Shown: positions 14,395 to 26,532, counted from the first letter of the stretch. The stretch is DNA of 64,000 nucleotides from Sapria himalayana (GCA_029783825.1 JAREIK010003356.1:1311516-1375515), one strand, 5' to 3'. Numbers and translations: made by a program. Notes: generated by a model not told the origin, from the letters alone.

Positions 14395-15041
14395 ATGATC
14401 GTTTATGGCCCTTAAATAGAAAGAAATTCTAATAGGAGAAATCCACTACCTTTTAGGAATATTTCATAGAAACTTTAGAAATTTGATATCAATTTGAAGC
14501 TTCGTCACATAGAGCAACTTTGTTATTGGACTATTCTATCCTGACTCAGGAATAATCATATATTACCAAAATAAAATTAATGAATAATTTTTTTCTCTGT
14601 GTTGTATTTCACACCGACGTTATTTTTTTCCCATCTCCCCATATTTCTGATTCCCATCTATTTTATTATAACTATTACTATATTATTAAAATAATATAAA
14701 AAACTTATTTTTTTTGCTTTTTTTTGACACAAGGGTTGTGCATGAGGGTAGCCATGCCACTCGTGCAATGGCATGGTCTTTTTTTTCTTTATCTCTTCAT
14801 TATTATTATAATAAAATAAAATTAAAAAAATAACTAAATCTTGACTTCTTTAGAATTTGATGAAATTTATCACCATTGCTATATTTCCCAAGACGAATTC
14901 AATGGCGAAATCTATTTTATTATTAGGATTCTAAAATTTTTTGATTATTTTTCCTTATTATAAAGTTATCATTTTGCCCATTTTCTAGAAAAAAACATAT
15001 TAGTTATTTATTTATTTTTCTTTTTTTTTCTAGATTTCACA

Positions 15042-15585
15042 AATTGATAGAAATATAGATAGATATACAATAGACAAATAACTAGTTATACATATAGATA
15101 AATAGATATATAGATATACAAATAGATTGATAGACATATATACCTATAGATATAGAGACAAAAAGACATATAGATTGAGAGACATATTGACATATAAATA
15201 GATAGTCAATTAGACTGCTAGATAGATAAATAGATAAATAAATAAATAGATAGATAGACATATTAAAAGATAAATAGACATATAAAATGATAAATAGATA
15301 GATATATAGAAATATTGATAGATAGACAAATTGACTGATAGACAAATAGATAGATAGATAGATATATATATATATAGGTTGATAGATAAATAGATAGAGA
15401 TTTAGATAGATAATTAGATAGACTTAAGAAAGATAGACTAAAAATAGAGAAATAGGTAGATAGATAGATATATAGATACAAAGATAGATAAATAGATAGA
15501 GAGACAGACAAACAGATAAATAGAAACATAGACACACAAATAGATTGATAGAAATACAATCAAATAGAGAGACTAACAGAAATAT
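15042..15585. repeat. GATA array, second segment
   Basis: GATA on the plus strand, same orientation as 3005-11078 and 42616-43478. It is the part of the original array left between the gypsy insertion and the outer CACTA insertion. Confidence 0.95.
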
Positions 15586-16070
15586 GACTACAAGAAAATG
15601 TTCATTTAGCTAGGAAAATTTAGCTAGGGATCAATCCCTGGCTAAACTGTGAGAGATTAGCTAGGGAATAGCAGGTGATTTCTGATTTTACATTGAAATA
15701 AAATTTTGCAATGGATTAGCGATGGATTAGCGACTTAAATTCTGTGCAAACAAAAGCAGGAAATTTAGCGACGGATTTAGCAACTAATTTAGCGATGGAA
15801 TTCCCTAGCTAATTACATCCAGAATATAGTGACTTTATTTCTCTAGCTAATTTCACCCGAAATATTATGACTAATTTAGTGATAGATTTCCATCGCTAAT
15901 TTAATCTAGAAAATAGCGACGAATTTTGCGATGAAATTTTCCTAGCTATTAAAAATCAGGATATAGCGATAGATTTAGCAATGGAACTTCCTAGCTAATT
16001 ACATCCGAAATATAATGATGGATTTAGTGATAGATTTAGCGACGAAATTTCCTTAGCCAATCTTTAATTA
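15586..16070. repeat. Left TIR and subterminal repeats of the outer CACTA
   Basis: After the TIR come ATTTAGCTAGG, TTTAGCTAGGGATCAATCCC, and then multiple variants of TTAGCGACGGA alternating with TTCCCTAGCTAATT. In En/Spm elements such subterminal motifs bind the element-encoded TnpA-type protein; here the role is inferred from family knowledge. The opening is nearly the same as at 27196 and 62791. Confidence 0.9.
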
Positions 16071-17280
16071 TTATTTTTTAAAATTTATTATTTATTTTAA
16101 TATTTTATTTAATTTTGTTTATTAAAAGTATGTTATGGTCTATAGATGAGCGATCCTTGAAAGACACAATCTTCTCGTAAAATTATAAAAAGACATTATA
16201 ATTAAATAATTTAAAAAAATATAAAAATACAAAAAAAAGTATATTAATAAGGACTAAAATAACTATTTTTATGATTATAAATTTAAAAAAAAAATAAAAC
16301 AAAAAATTTTTCTAAAATTTTTAATTAAGAAACTTAAAAAATTGTATTAAAGTAATATTAAATAATTAATTCTATAATTATAATAATTTTTAAAGATATT
16401 TTAAAAATTAAATGAACATACATTAAAATTTCTACTAATATATATGTAAAATTATTCATTGTATGAATAAATAGAAAATATTTTCAAAAATATATGAATT
16501 GATGAATAAGCTAGTAAATATTAATATTATTATAAGTATAAAAAATATTATGATTATAGAAACCTTTTAAAAAATAATTAATACAAAATTTAAAAATCTT
16601 GAAATATAATAAAAATTTAACTTTTTTCATTAAATTTAAAAGAAAATAAATTAATATTTAAAAATAAATACATAGATGTTTGCCCCTACTAAAATTTATA
16701 AGAATTAAACAATTGAGTAATATTCAATCTTTATTAAAATAATAAATATAACTTTTTTTTAATTATCTTCTCACTTTAAGTAATTTTTAGAATTTTAAAA
16801 ATTATAAATAATATCAAATAATATGAAATTTTATGCCTTTAAAATTATTTTATATTATCTTTATAAAAATTAATATGAATTCTTAAAAATGTATAACCAT
16901 AAATATATATATTTATATATTTTTTAACATAAAGAGTATTTTATAACTCTTAGGAGAGTGTCTAAAAGACAAATCATCTTTTCATATATGTCTTTTTATA
17001 TGAAGTTTGTAAATTTTGTAGCTATTTGATTTTTTTTGTTATAAGGCTTAACATATATTTTTTGAAATTGTTTATATATTTATTGTTTAATTAATTTTAT
17101 AATAAAAAATTGTAAGGTGTTTGTTTCTGATGCGTACCTTGCTACACACACATGAATTTTTGAAAATATATTGATAATAAATAAATAAATATGAGTCTTT
17201 ATTTATTTTATATATTTATTGTTTATTTAATGCTTATATAATGAAAAATTTAATTTTTTTGGTAATTTAGTGACTTTTTG
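16071..17280. other. CACTA left-end body, AT-rich, shared by all three elements
   Basis: No open frame. The stretch with TATGTTATGGTCTATAGATG (near 16128) and the following AT-rich ~300 bp is closely repeated at about 28030-28330 and 63695-64000. This is family-specific non-coding sequence. The match to the third element is visibly closer than to the inner one. Confidence 0.8.
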
Positions 17281-17700
17281 TCGAGACTCGAGAGGCAACT
17301 CTAACAAGCACATAAGTCCTCCATAGTCCACCTCTATCTCTTGACACCGATGCATCAAAACCTAATAAAAGAGTAAGTGAGAATTTCTTATTGATTTGAG
17401 GTATGTTTTCTACCCTAATTCTTCATCGATTATCTTAAAGCAAGAGTGTGTGTCTTGATTCTGTTATTTTTTATCTCAAAATTCTTTTTCATTAATCTCT
17501 CTAGTATGCTTGGATTGCTTATATAAACTAATTCGTATACATACTTCATGCATGTGTGATATAATGCGTTCTCATTGTGTGGAAGTTGATGGTGCACAGT
17601 TGGTATGCTGACTTGATTTCCATGTTTTTTTCCACTCGACAATCTTGTGATTTTCGATGTTAATCACAAAATGGGTGTTGGTGTTTGTGGTGAGCAGTGT
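17281..17700. other. Less AT-rich unique block, possible transcript leader
   Basis: Base composition rises from the AT-rich background. It contains TCGAGACTCGAGAGGCAACT and then CACCGATGCATCAAAACC, followed by GAGTAAGTGAG, which resembles a splice donor. No protein family is recognised. It could be an untranslated exon of the element or of a captured gene. Confidence 0.3.
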
Positions 17701-18060
17701 GTATATAACAAATTTTTAATTTTTAAATAATAAATTATGTAAATATGATGATCCCAAGAGTAATAACACATAAATATATAAGTATATTTTACTATATCTA
17801 TAACTATAAAAATAGTATACATAAACATAACTATATATAAATATAATAATATATATTTAATATACATATATATATATATATAGATATATAATTTTATAAA
17901 AATGTATTTAACAATATGTATATCAACATATTACTATATATAAATGTATTTATCTACATCAATATCTATACATAGCCATATGTTTAAATATATATAATTA
18001 CATAAAAATCTATATATAACTACATCTACAAAATGTATAACTACATGCTTCAGAAACTTA
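17701..18060. repeat. TATAACTATA-type AT-rich repeat
   Basis: Same family as 1600-3004, recognised by repeated TATAACTATA/TATGTATAAC words and the ATATTTAATATACATATATA phrase. Confidence 0.6.
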
Positions 18061-19060
18061 AAATCCATTCATATCATTCATCTTATTCATACATCTTTTT
18101 TTTGGATATTGTATAAATATTTATTATTTTCCCATATATTTTTGGAACTTAAATTTAATTTTTTCAACCTTAAATGTATTTTTATTGTATTTTTATATGT
18201 TTGTATAAATTATTATGATTTAATATATTTAGGGTTTTTATTTTTGTTTCACTTAATATCATTTAACTAAAATTGATTTCAAATAAAATGTTCATTTGTT
18301 AAAATTCATGTTGTAAATTTCAAAACAAATAACTATATGTTTGTGTAATAAATATTATAAAAAATTTCTAATATATTTATGTGATGTAGTGTCAATTTAC
18401 AAAAATAAAACTTTAAAAATAAAATTAATTACAAAATTTTGCACCTCATAATATGCAATATGTTAAATTTATTATAAATAAACAATGTTTGAAATGTATC
18501 TATTAATTACAAAAAAAAAATCATTGTCATGTATTCAATTTGAAAGAAAAAATTTTAAAATAATTTTTAAAAAAAAACAAATTCATATATTTATATGGTC
18601 ATTTAAATATTTTGAATAAAATAAAATAAAATAATTACTTGTAGAAAAATTTACTCATATATTTATATGGTAATCTGTTTTGTTTGAACATAATTAAAGA
18701 AATAATTGATTTTTAAAAAACATTAAAGGCATGTATTTATATGCACTACATTATATTTGTTTGAATATTAAAGTTTCTAAAAATTTATTAATAACAATAA
18801 ATAATAGGTATAAATTTATCATAGACATTAATATTTCAATAAAAAAATCATATAGAAAATCATAAATAATATTATCTATTTATGAACTATATTTTCATTT
18901 TTAACATACTTGTAAAAACAAATTAATTTACAAATATGCCAACTTCATTTATTTATATGAGTATAATGATAGTTATTTTAATATAAATATTAAAAAAACA
19001 ACTATTTGAATAAAATAGAAGCTCATATATTTAATTCATAATTTAATTTTACAAATGAAT
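18061..19060. other. AT-rich DNA, nothing recognised
   Basis: Low-complexity A/T runs with no open frame, no splice-like exon and no repeat boundary that I can support. Confidence 0.6.
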
Positions 19061-19063
19061 ATT

Positions 19064-19480
19064 CTTCACACACAGACACACATACACACATGCATGCGCG
19101 CACACACACACACATACACACATATTTGTTTTAAATATAAAGAATTTACAATATTTTATAAATTGTGTATAATATATAATATTTTATTTCAATTAAATTT
19201 TCAAAATCAAAAAATTTTAAATACATTTACACACACACACACACACACACACATATAATAGTTTCATGTATAACTTTAAAAATACATTACGTATATAGGT
19301 ATTTGTGTGTGTTTGTGTGGGCGTATAGTAGTATATGCATGCATACAAGTATATACACACTACTTTGAAAATGTAGATAAATGTGATAATATATAAAAAG
19401 TACAAAAATGTGTATGCTGATATATAATGTATAGTAATGTATATAGATGTATAAATGTGTGTGTGTGTAAGGTAGTGTAT
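19064..19480. repeat. (CA)n/(TG)n microsatellite cluster
   Basis: CA runs at about 19066-19123 and 19228-19253 are followed by TG runs at about 19304-19318 and 19454-19468. CA-rich and TG-rich words lie in inverted order, giving weak hairpin potential. The open frames here (Thr-His or Cys-Val repeats) are artefacts. Confidence 0.8.
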
Positions 19481-20060
19481 ATGCACATATATATTTATGC
19501 TTATATATCTATTTATGTAAATATCAATATTAATTTTGAGAAGAAAAATACTTGAGCACATAAAATCAACATGTTCCTAAAATTTGTGAGAGGAGCAAAA
19601 AGTGATATTATTGCAAGATACTACTAATCGCTCATCTATATCACTTTGCCTCAAAATTTGATCAAAGTACTACTTGCAATGATAATGTTCATTCAATACT
19701 ACATACCTTGGAGTTACATTTTCATTCGGTAAATTTGTTAAAAAAAATCTATCAAATATCTTCTTCAAAAACTCTTTTAACTACTTTTTCTAGCCTTGAT
19801 AAGCTATTTTCAATTTTGATTATATATACATTTCTTATCTAATATCTCTAGTTCAAACTATTGTAATAGTAAAATTCATCAAATCAATCTTGGCATGACA
19901 TCTTTCTTTTCTATGAGATATTTGATTATAGAATATTTAACATATTGCACGACTTTGGTTCCCACTAATTATAATATTAACTTGCCAAAAGAAAAGATTG
20001 TTGTTACAAGTTCTTTCTCTATAGTGGTGTAATTCAATTAGGCATTTGAGAGTGTGTTGT
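19481..20060. other. Unique AT-rich sequence, nothing recognised
   Basis: Not obviously repetitive, of moderate AT content (for example near 19600-19740), but all frames are broken and no family is recognised. Confidence 0.5.
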
Positions 20061-20598
20061 TATAATAGTATACGATAACTATTTATAAATATTTGTATAA
20101 TTCATATAAAACTTTTCATAATTATTTTAACTATATTAGTAACTATGTAAACTATTTTTATAACTATATTAATACCTATATATAATAATTTTTTTAACTA
20201 TATAATATTTTATAACTATATGTGTAATTCTATATAACTATATTTTTAACAAAATATATCATATGTATAATAATATAAAACTATATATAATTGGATTTTA
20301 CTATATGTATAACTATAAAAGTGTTATATATAACTATATCTTTAACTAAATACATATTTATAGCTAAATGTTTATAACTATATATAAATATTTGTATAAC
20401 TATGTAATACTCTATATAATTAAATATACCTATATTTGTATCTATATATACATATATGTATTCATATAATTAAATCTATTTATTTATTTATAACTTCGTA
20501 TATATTTAAGTATAACTATTATAACAACTTGTATGACTATATCTATATATAATTATATGTTTAACTATATATAACTCTATTTTTATTATATATACTAT
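20060..20598. repeat. TATAACTATA-type repeat, left of the ARF retrocopy
   Basis: Same AT-rich satellite as 1600-3004. It is interrupted at 20599-21446 by the ARF retrocopy and continues at 21447. Parallel copies elsewhere read TATAATAACATATAACTA at the insertion point, which identifies the unoccupied site. Confidence 0.75.
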
Positions 20599-20614
20599 AG
20601 GTATAAGAACATAT
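20599..20614. repeat. Left target-site duplication of the ARF retrocopy
   Basis: AGGTATAAGAACATAT, identical over all 16 bp to 21431-21446. The length is in the range produced by LINE-type target-primed reverse transcription. Confidence 0.95.
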
Positions 20615-21430
20615 TGAGATTGACCTCCCTCTCTGGTGACCATCTCTTGAGGTCTATTAATTATGTTTCTTTCTCTCATCAGATATCTTTACTATCATAT
20701 GACAAATGGATTGAGATTTAGTGGAAGAAATGGGGTTGACGTTCACAAAGCTGTTCAGCATGCTATTTGCCAACAAGGAGATGAGGATTTTGATGCAAGG
20801 TCTTGATGATGTTGATAAGACAACCATTCTGTATAAGGTGAAGCATAGTGACATTATATCCACAATTCCTACTATTGTCTTCAATGTAGAGACTATTGAA
20901 AACAAAAACATCAATTTCACTATGTGGGATGTTGGCGAACAAGACAATATTCGCCCTTTCTGGAGGGATTACTTCCAAAATACCTAAGGTCTTATATTTG
21001 TGGTGTACAGTAATCACAGAGATTGTGTTGTTTAAGCAATAGATGAGTTGCATAGGATGCTAAATGAGGAAAAGCTTCGAGATGTAGTTTTGCTGATGTT
21101 TGCCAATAAGCAAGATCTTTCCAATGCGATGAATTGTGCTAAAATTACTAACAAGCTAGGAATTCACTCTCTTCGCCAATGAGATTGGTACATTTAGAGC
21201 ACCTGTGCTACCTCTGGTGAGGGCCTCTATGAGGGTCGTGATTGGCTTTCCAATTACATTGACAGCAAGTCATAAATAATTTTAGCAGGATGAGACAAAC
21301 TTTGTTGACATATCTGGATGTGGATCAAATCTTTGCCTACTTTGCCTGAGTTTTGTACTAAAATAGCTTTGATCTGTTGTAAGCCGAGCTTGTTTGTTTT
21401 CTGTTTTGCCTTTTTTCCATTGGATCCCAA
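20615..21430 (+). mobile_element. Processed retrocopy of an ARF mRNA
   Basis: An 816-bp insert bounded by a perfect 16-bp direct repeat. It contains about 115 bp of apparent 5' leader, the full intronless ARF coding span and about 155 bp of apparent 3' UTR. The 3' end has only a short AAA before the duplication, so the poly(A) tail is lost or very short. The CAG at the end of TTTCTCTCATCAG (about 20682) may mark a former leader exon junction, but that is a guess. The base composition is far less AT-rich than the surrounding satellite. Confidence 0.93.
20730..21275 (+). pseudogene. ADP-ribosylation factor (ARF1-type) processed pseudogene
   Basis: Translation from ATG at 20730 gives [20 protein letters not shown] and continues, without any frameshift, to TAA at 21273-21275. 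That is 181 codons, the usual length of plant ARF1. ARF is a small GTPase that recruits vesicle coats at the Golgi. Four in-frame stops break it: codon 86 (20985, after DYFQNT, where ARF has Gln), codon 102 (21033), codon 151 (21180) and codon 156 (21195). The P-loop GLDAAGKTT has become GLDDVDKTT, losing the second Gly. WDVGGQDK is WDVGEQDN, while NKQD and CATSGEGLYEGLDWLSN are almost kept. The myristoylation Gly2 is still present. All introns are absent, which together with the flanking duplication marks an mRNA-derived copy. It cannot encode a functional GTPase. Confidence 0.97.
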
Positions 21431-21446
21431 AGGTATAAGAACATAT
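21431..21446. repeat. Right target-site duplication of the ARF retrocopy
   Basis: Second copy of AGGTATAAGAACATAT, directly followed by AACTATAAATAATT of the satellite. The zero divergence between the two 16-bp copies suggests that the insertion is not very old, or is chance for so short a stretch. Confidence 0.95.
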
Positions 21447-22420
21447 AACTATAAATAATTATCTTTGACTATATGTATAACTATAAGATATTATACATAA
21501 CTATATTTAAAAATATAATTAACAACATATATTTAATATATATTTTTATATATTAGTATATAAAAATCTATTTTACCATATATATACCTATAGATAACTA
21601 TATGTATACATATATAAAATTATAAGAAAAATATATATACCTACATGTATAAATATAAGTATAATTATATATGTAACTATATGTATAACCACATATAACT
21701 ATATTTATAATTACATGTGTATCAACATACAACACTATGTTTAATAATATGTATATACCTATATAAAAATATTTGTATAACTATATATAAATATTTGTAT
21801 AACTATATAACACTCTATATAATTAAATATAACTATATTTATAACTATGTATACATATATGTAAATTTATATATTTGTTTATACCTTTATATATTTATGT
21901 ATGACTATTTGTATGAATATATCTATATAAAACTATATGTTTTACTATATAAAAATATGTATAGCAATATATACTATATGTATAATAACATATAACTATA
22001 AATAATTAGATCTTATTATATATATAACTATAAAAGCTTTATACAAGACTATATTTAAATATATAATTTACAACTAATATTAAATACACATTTGTTTATA
22101 TTAGTATATAAAAATGTATTTTACAATATATAAACCTATACATAACTATATGTATAAATATATAAAATTATATGAAAAAATATATATACCTACATGTATA
22201 AATATAAGTACAACCACACGTGTAACTATATGTATAACCACATGTAACTATATTTATAATTACAATGATACCAACATACAACATTATGTTTAACTATTTG
22301 TGTATAACTATATAACACTCTATATAATTAAATATAACTATATTTGTAACTATGTATACATATATGTAAATCTCTATATTTGTTTATAACTTTGTATACA
22401 TTTATGTATTACTACTTATA
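21447..22420. repeat. TATAACTATA-type repeat, right of the ARF retrocopy
   Basis: Continuation of the interrupted satellite. The ATGTAAAT anchor recurs at about 21859 and 22364, a spacing of 505 bp, in agreement with the 490-529 bp spacing at 1691-2710. Confidence 0.75.
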
Positions 22421-22425
22421 ATTAC

Positions 22426-22855
22426 TTGGAGCTAATGGATCAATGCAAAACAGCATCAGAAATCAGGTATGATTTGGATGATAGCTATCATATATTACTT
22501 TCTTTTTCCATATAAAACTAATGAATGCTGATAATATATTCATAAAATTTGAATTTGTAATCATATCGCAATGTTCCTATAATAATGAGAGTAATATAAG
22601 CTCTAATAACAATTTATACCCTCAGTTCATTGGGTACACTCAGGAAAAACTACATTAGTTGGTAATGAAATCATACAATTCTCATGAGTTTGCTGCCACT
22701 TAAAATGAGGTATTGGAGCTATGGATCAATGAAAACTCGCCTCAAAAATTAGGTATGATTTGAATGATAGTCATTACATACTACTTTCTTTTTCCTTATT
22801 AAACTAATGAATTCTGAAAAAATGTTCATAAAATTTAAACTTGTAATCATATTAG
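22426..22855. repeat. Direct duplication of an exon/intron-like segment
   Basis: About 140 bp beginning TTGGAGCTAATGGATCAATG (22426) recurs, diverged, from about 22714 (TTGGAGCTATGGATCAATGA). Each copy has a putative donor (ATCAG|GTATGATTTGG and ATTAG|GTATGATTTGA), then TACTTTCTTTTTCC and AAACTAATGAAT. The start-to-start spacing is about 287 bp. The coding-like part is too short to name. It could be a duplicated exon of a captured gene. Confidence 0.6.
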
Positions 22856-23009
22856 GTTCGCTATTATGTTTCTTTCATGGCTGATTTATGAACTTCTATA
22901 GACTATTATGCATTTCTATTTAATATTGCTTATCATCTAGTTTGTGCTTTGTTATTCACTTGATATCTACATGAAAACATCCATTGAGTATCCAAGTTAT
23001 TTTACACGT

Positions 23010-23475
23010 TGAACTTGATTAAGTATATGTACATGTACACTACAGTGTATATGTACATATATTATACGTACATATACACAGGCATATATGTATAAGTATT
23101 TACCAGTATATATGCACATACTTGTATATATACACTACAGTGTAAGTGTACATACATGCACATATATATTGTAGTGTATATGTATACACATATATATGTA
23201 CATATACACTATAGTGTATATGTACATTTACTGAGTATATATGTACATATAAATACTTGTACATATATACCTATATATTTGTACATATACATATATTTAT
23301 ATACTAGTGTATACATATATACTACTATATATGTATATGTACATATATACTACTATATATGTATAAGTACATATATACTACTATATATGTACATGCACAT
23401 ATATATAAGCATATATGTACATATATACTATAATTTATATGTACATATATATTACAGTATTATATATTTATGACA
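23010..23475. repeat. GTAC-palindromic minisatellite (copy 1)
   Basis: Irregular repeats of TATATGTACATATATACTA with a period of about 20-40 bp. The core TATATGTACATATA is self-complementary, so the array can fold into many small hairpins. The same motif recurs at 25890-25990, 26770-26960, 38180-38350, 39200-39600 and 40975-41790. All copies are inside the CACTA elements and none is outside them. Confidence 0.85.
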
Positions 23476-23609
23476 TTAAGGTTTTCAAAATCATGGCATA
23501 GATTTTTTAGTGAAGTAGAATTTTGCATGGTTTGCATTAAATAAAAATTTTGCAAGGTTTGTAGTAATCTAAAATTCTTCATCTGTTATATCTGCTGCTA
23601 AACTCTATG

Positions 23610-23910
23610 TGTATACCTAATATATAAATATTTGTATAACTTTATAAAATTCTATATAATTAAATATAATTATATTTGTAATTATGTATACATATATGTA
23701 TACATATATGTAAATCAATATATTTGATTATAACTTTGTATATATTTATGTACAACTACATATAACTACTTGTATGAATATATTTATATATAACTATATG
23801 TTTAACTATATATAACTATTTATAACTATTTATAACTATATATACTATAAGTATAATAACATGTAAATATTAAATAATTGTATCTTACTATATGTATAAC
23901 TATAAAAACT
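23610..23910. repeat. TATAACTATA-type repeat
   Basis: Another partial copy of the AT-rich satellite, with the ATGTAAAT anchor near 23708 and the TATAACTTTGTATATATTTA phrase. Confidence 0.65.
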
Positions 23911-24895
23911 TTTTACATTTAGATTAGGGATTAATCAGCTATAAGAATAAAAAAGTAAAATTTATGATTAATTAAAAATGTATTTTAATATTAAGAAACT
24001 AAGTATTTTTGTTTTAATGAAATTATGATTATGAAGTATCTGAAGATGATAACTTTTTAATTCAAATATGTTAGAGGTAAGCGATAGGTTGGCCTATCAA
24101 ATATGAGTCTTTATAACCAGATAAACTTCTTAGACATCAATTATTGTTCTACTTTTTTAGAGGATATGAAGAATCTAGATGCAATGAGTTTGTAAAAATT
24201 ATATAAACTATTTTTCATGATATCTAAAATATCTCGTGATTTGCAGATCTTTACTATTTTTAGTCTATTGTATTTATGATTGTGAATATTATTTTAGATA
24301 GGAAAATCAAATTGAAATCAATATTATTGAAAATTTTTTATGATAGAAATATTAAGATAATACATAGTTGAGTCTTCAAAATCAAATTCTTACATAACAA
24401 AATACATATGATAATGTATATGATAAAATCTAAAGTTGTACAGATCATAACAGTTAGATTGAAAATGATCTTATAATTTTTATTATTTTATGACTTAATG
24501 ATCTATAATATTTTTTATGTTTTAGTTTTATTTTGAAAGATTATGTTACCATATTTTATTTTATAAGTATTAATTATAATTATAAATTAAAGAATTTTTT
24601 TAATGTTATTTAATTTTTTTAATTCATAATTTTAAATTTTCTATATACTAGATATCTATGTATATATTTTGTATTTACATTATGTAGACATGTATCTACA
24701 CAATAATTTTTATCTATATACAATGTGTGTATATATATATATATATATTCAATATGAGTGTATATACACATTGTATGTACATTCTATATACATTATGTAT
24801 GTGTTTTGTATATTGTAATACATAATAATTATATTATATTTATATATATATATAACATAGCAAATAACACATCTATGTTGTGTGTAATATATTGA
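23911..24895. other. AT-rich DNA, nothing recognised
   Basis: No open frame or repeat of note apart from short TA runs near 24730-24750 and 24841-24853. Confidence 0.5.
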
Positions 24896-25135
24896 TATAA
24901 TGTTGCCACCATACTCAGCACTTGCAACCTGCACACACTGTCCAGGAGACATGGCCCACAAGTGTCCAGGGTCTAGGGCCTGGGCCCTTGTGAGGTGGAC
25001 CAGGTGCCATGGCCAGGCCCTAATGAGGGCATTCCTAGCTCTCCTGGTTCAGACCCAGGCTATTCTGGGTTGGGCACGTGCTGGGCTAGGCAATAACCAT
25101 TCTCATCATAATTGTTGGCAAAGATTTTCATGAGA
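24896..25135 (+). other. GC-rich island with short open frame, unidentified
   Basis: About 210 bp of clearly GC-richer sequence in an AT-rich setting, with repeated GGCC/CCAGG words (for example GGGCCTGGGCCC near 24974). A 77-codon frame begins at about 24900 (LPPYSALATCTHCPGDMAHK...). I do not recognise the product, and its composition alone (rich in Ala, Leu, Trp, Arg) does not prove coding. It could be a captured exon or part of another transposable element. Confidence 0.35.
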
Positions 25136-26385
25136 ACTATCTGGAGTATCTTAATTTCTTTTTTCTTTGAAGTTTGAGGTGATGAATATATATATATTCA
25201 TTATATTTATTGCACTATATTAATTTTTGTATTTTTTATTTCACTTGTATCTAGTCTAGGTATTATAGTGCTTATATTGATGGCATGCAACAAACACTTT
25301 TACTTTTGTTCTTTAAAAAATAACATCAGTTTTCTTGGGGCTGTCTACAACATGGTGGCTGAAATGATGATGGTGATGGCGACATTATCACTTTTGTTTC
25401 CCCCACTTTGATATCTTGTTCAATAATATAAATATATGCATCTAGGTACCTCATTCCTAATGAAACCAAACCTGTAAAAGAGACCAAGTACAAGGCCACA
25501 CAGAAGAAAAAAAAATGATGAAAAAATATCTTCGAGAGCATGTTACATTTATAAGATAGAAAGCATGTTGTGATTGAATTAGATCAAGGTAATTGGAGAT
25601 TATATTATTTTGTTTTGGCACATGTTGTTTTTTTTTGTTTTGGAATATAAAAATACGGTTTGTCTGGGCATGTACGGTTTTGATTTTCACTGGGCAACTT
25701 TTTTTATTTTCTATTTGCCAATTAGTTTTCGTAAAGTCTAAAGCCTGTGCAATTTGTTAATGATTCTAGGTTTCTACTTTCCATGTAGAGTTGGATGTTT
25801 TGACAGTGCAATACAGGACCTCATGTGCTAGCTTTTGTGGTGTGCTAATCTTTCATTTCAGAGTCATGTGGTGCATGGCATGCACTGCATATGTACATAA
25901 ACCGAGTATATAAGTATAAATATATTTGGTATATACGTACATATATACTGAGTATATACATAGGTATATACCAAGTATGTACAGAAGTGGGTGCATATAT
26001 TTTTTTATAGTCATGTATATATTGTCATACAGACACGCCCATTCACACACACACACACACACATTTGAATATATAATTGCTCGGGCTAGTATGATCATCA
26101 TCATGCATTGCTTGCCATTGCAGGTCATAAAAGTCATGGATATTAGACCTTTTCCAAAGCTGTTGCATGAAGATATTTCTTATCCAGGACAGCTAGGTAG
26201 ACAATGGTTGGTCTTAAATCTCTTTGTAATTATGTAGATATGCAATTATCACATGGTACAAAGAGTATATATGAGGAAATAAGTATTCATGCTGTAGGTT
26301 CTATAATGATTTGTTATAATTGTACTTGGTCTTAGGATGATGATGATGATGCTCATGTAGTGTCATTTAATTTTATTACATCACA

Positions 26386-26532
26386 AAATTTTATTCAATC
26401 GGAAGGAAAAATGTATCATTACCTGATTTTTACAAGCAGCGAGTGCCAAGAGGAATATCAGGTCCTGTTTGGGGAGAAGCAGCTCGCCACCTCATCAAAA
26501 ACTCGTTCAATCTCAAAACGAGTGGTTGGTAA
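26386..26532 (+). pseudogene. Exon-like fragment, unidentified
   Basis: An open frame whose clearest part reads LPDFYKQRVPRGISGPVWGE, then AARHLIKNSFNLKTSG, closed by TAA at 26530. The residue mix is protein-like, unlike the surrounding repeats. GTAAGG at 26528 resembles a splice donor, so the real exon may end just before it. A pyrimidine-rich GGTCTTAG near 26335 could be an acceptor. I cannot assign a family. It lies between the GTAC minisatellite and the GCN tract of the outer CACTA, consistent with captured host sequence. Confidence 0.4.

Larger units (their letters stand above)
11079..15041 (-). mobile_element. Truncated Ty3/gypsy LTR retrotransposon
   Basis: Read on the minus strand the element runs 5' LTR (15041 to 13795), primer binding site, gag, aspartic protease and the first part of reverse transcriptase, then stops. 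The break lies just after the RT motif normally read FLGHxVS (here FLGNIVSS), where GATA repeat begins. RNase H, integrase and the 3' LTR are absent from the window. All reading frames carry stop codons. Protein order and PBS are typical of plant Ty3/gypsy elements. GATA repeat in the same orientation flanks both sides, so the element inserted into the array. The loss of its 3' half is then a secondary deletion, probably by recombination, though an assembly join cannot be excluded. Confidence 0.9.
13795..15041 (-). repeat. 5' LTR of the gypsy element
   Basis: The inner boundary is set by the PBS. On the minus strand the LTR would start TGTGAAATCTAG (15041 leftwards) and end GTGTCACAACA (13795), giving TG...CA ends and a length of 1,247 bp. 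The outer boundary is an inference from the TG dinucleotide and the switch to GATA repeat just beyond it; the adjacent AATTG (15042-15046) would be one half of the 5-bp duplication. The second LTR is missing, so neither end can be checked by comparison. Confidence 0.7.

Noticed and set aside
20721..20987. The 88-codon frame as a functional truncated ARF
   Set aside because: It lacks the NKQD and CAT nucleotide-binding motifs, its P-loop Gly is replaced by Asp, and it ends at a nonsense codon in a retrocopy.
20657..21053. Minus-strand frames opposite the ARF copy
   Set aside because: Antisense shadows of the ARF pseudogene.
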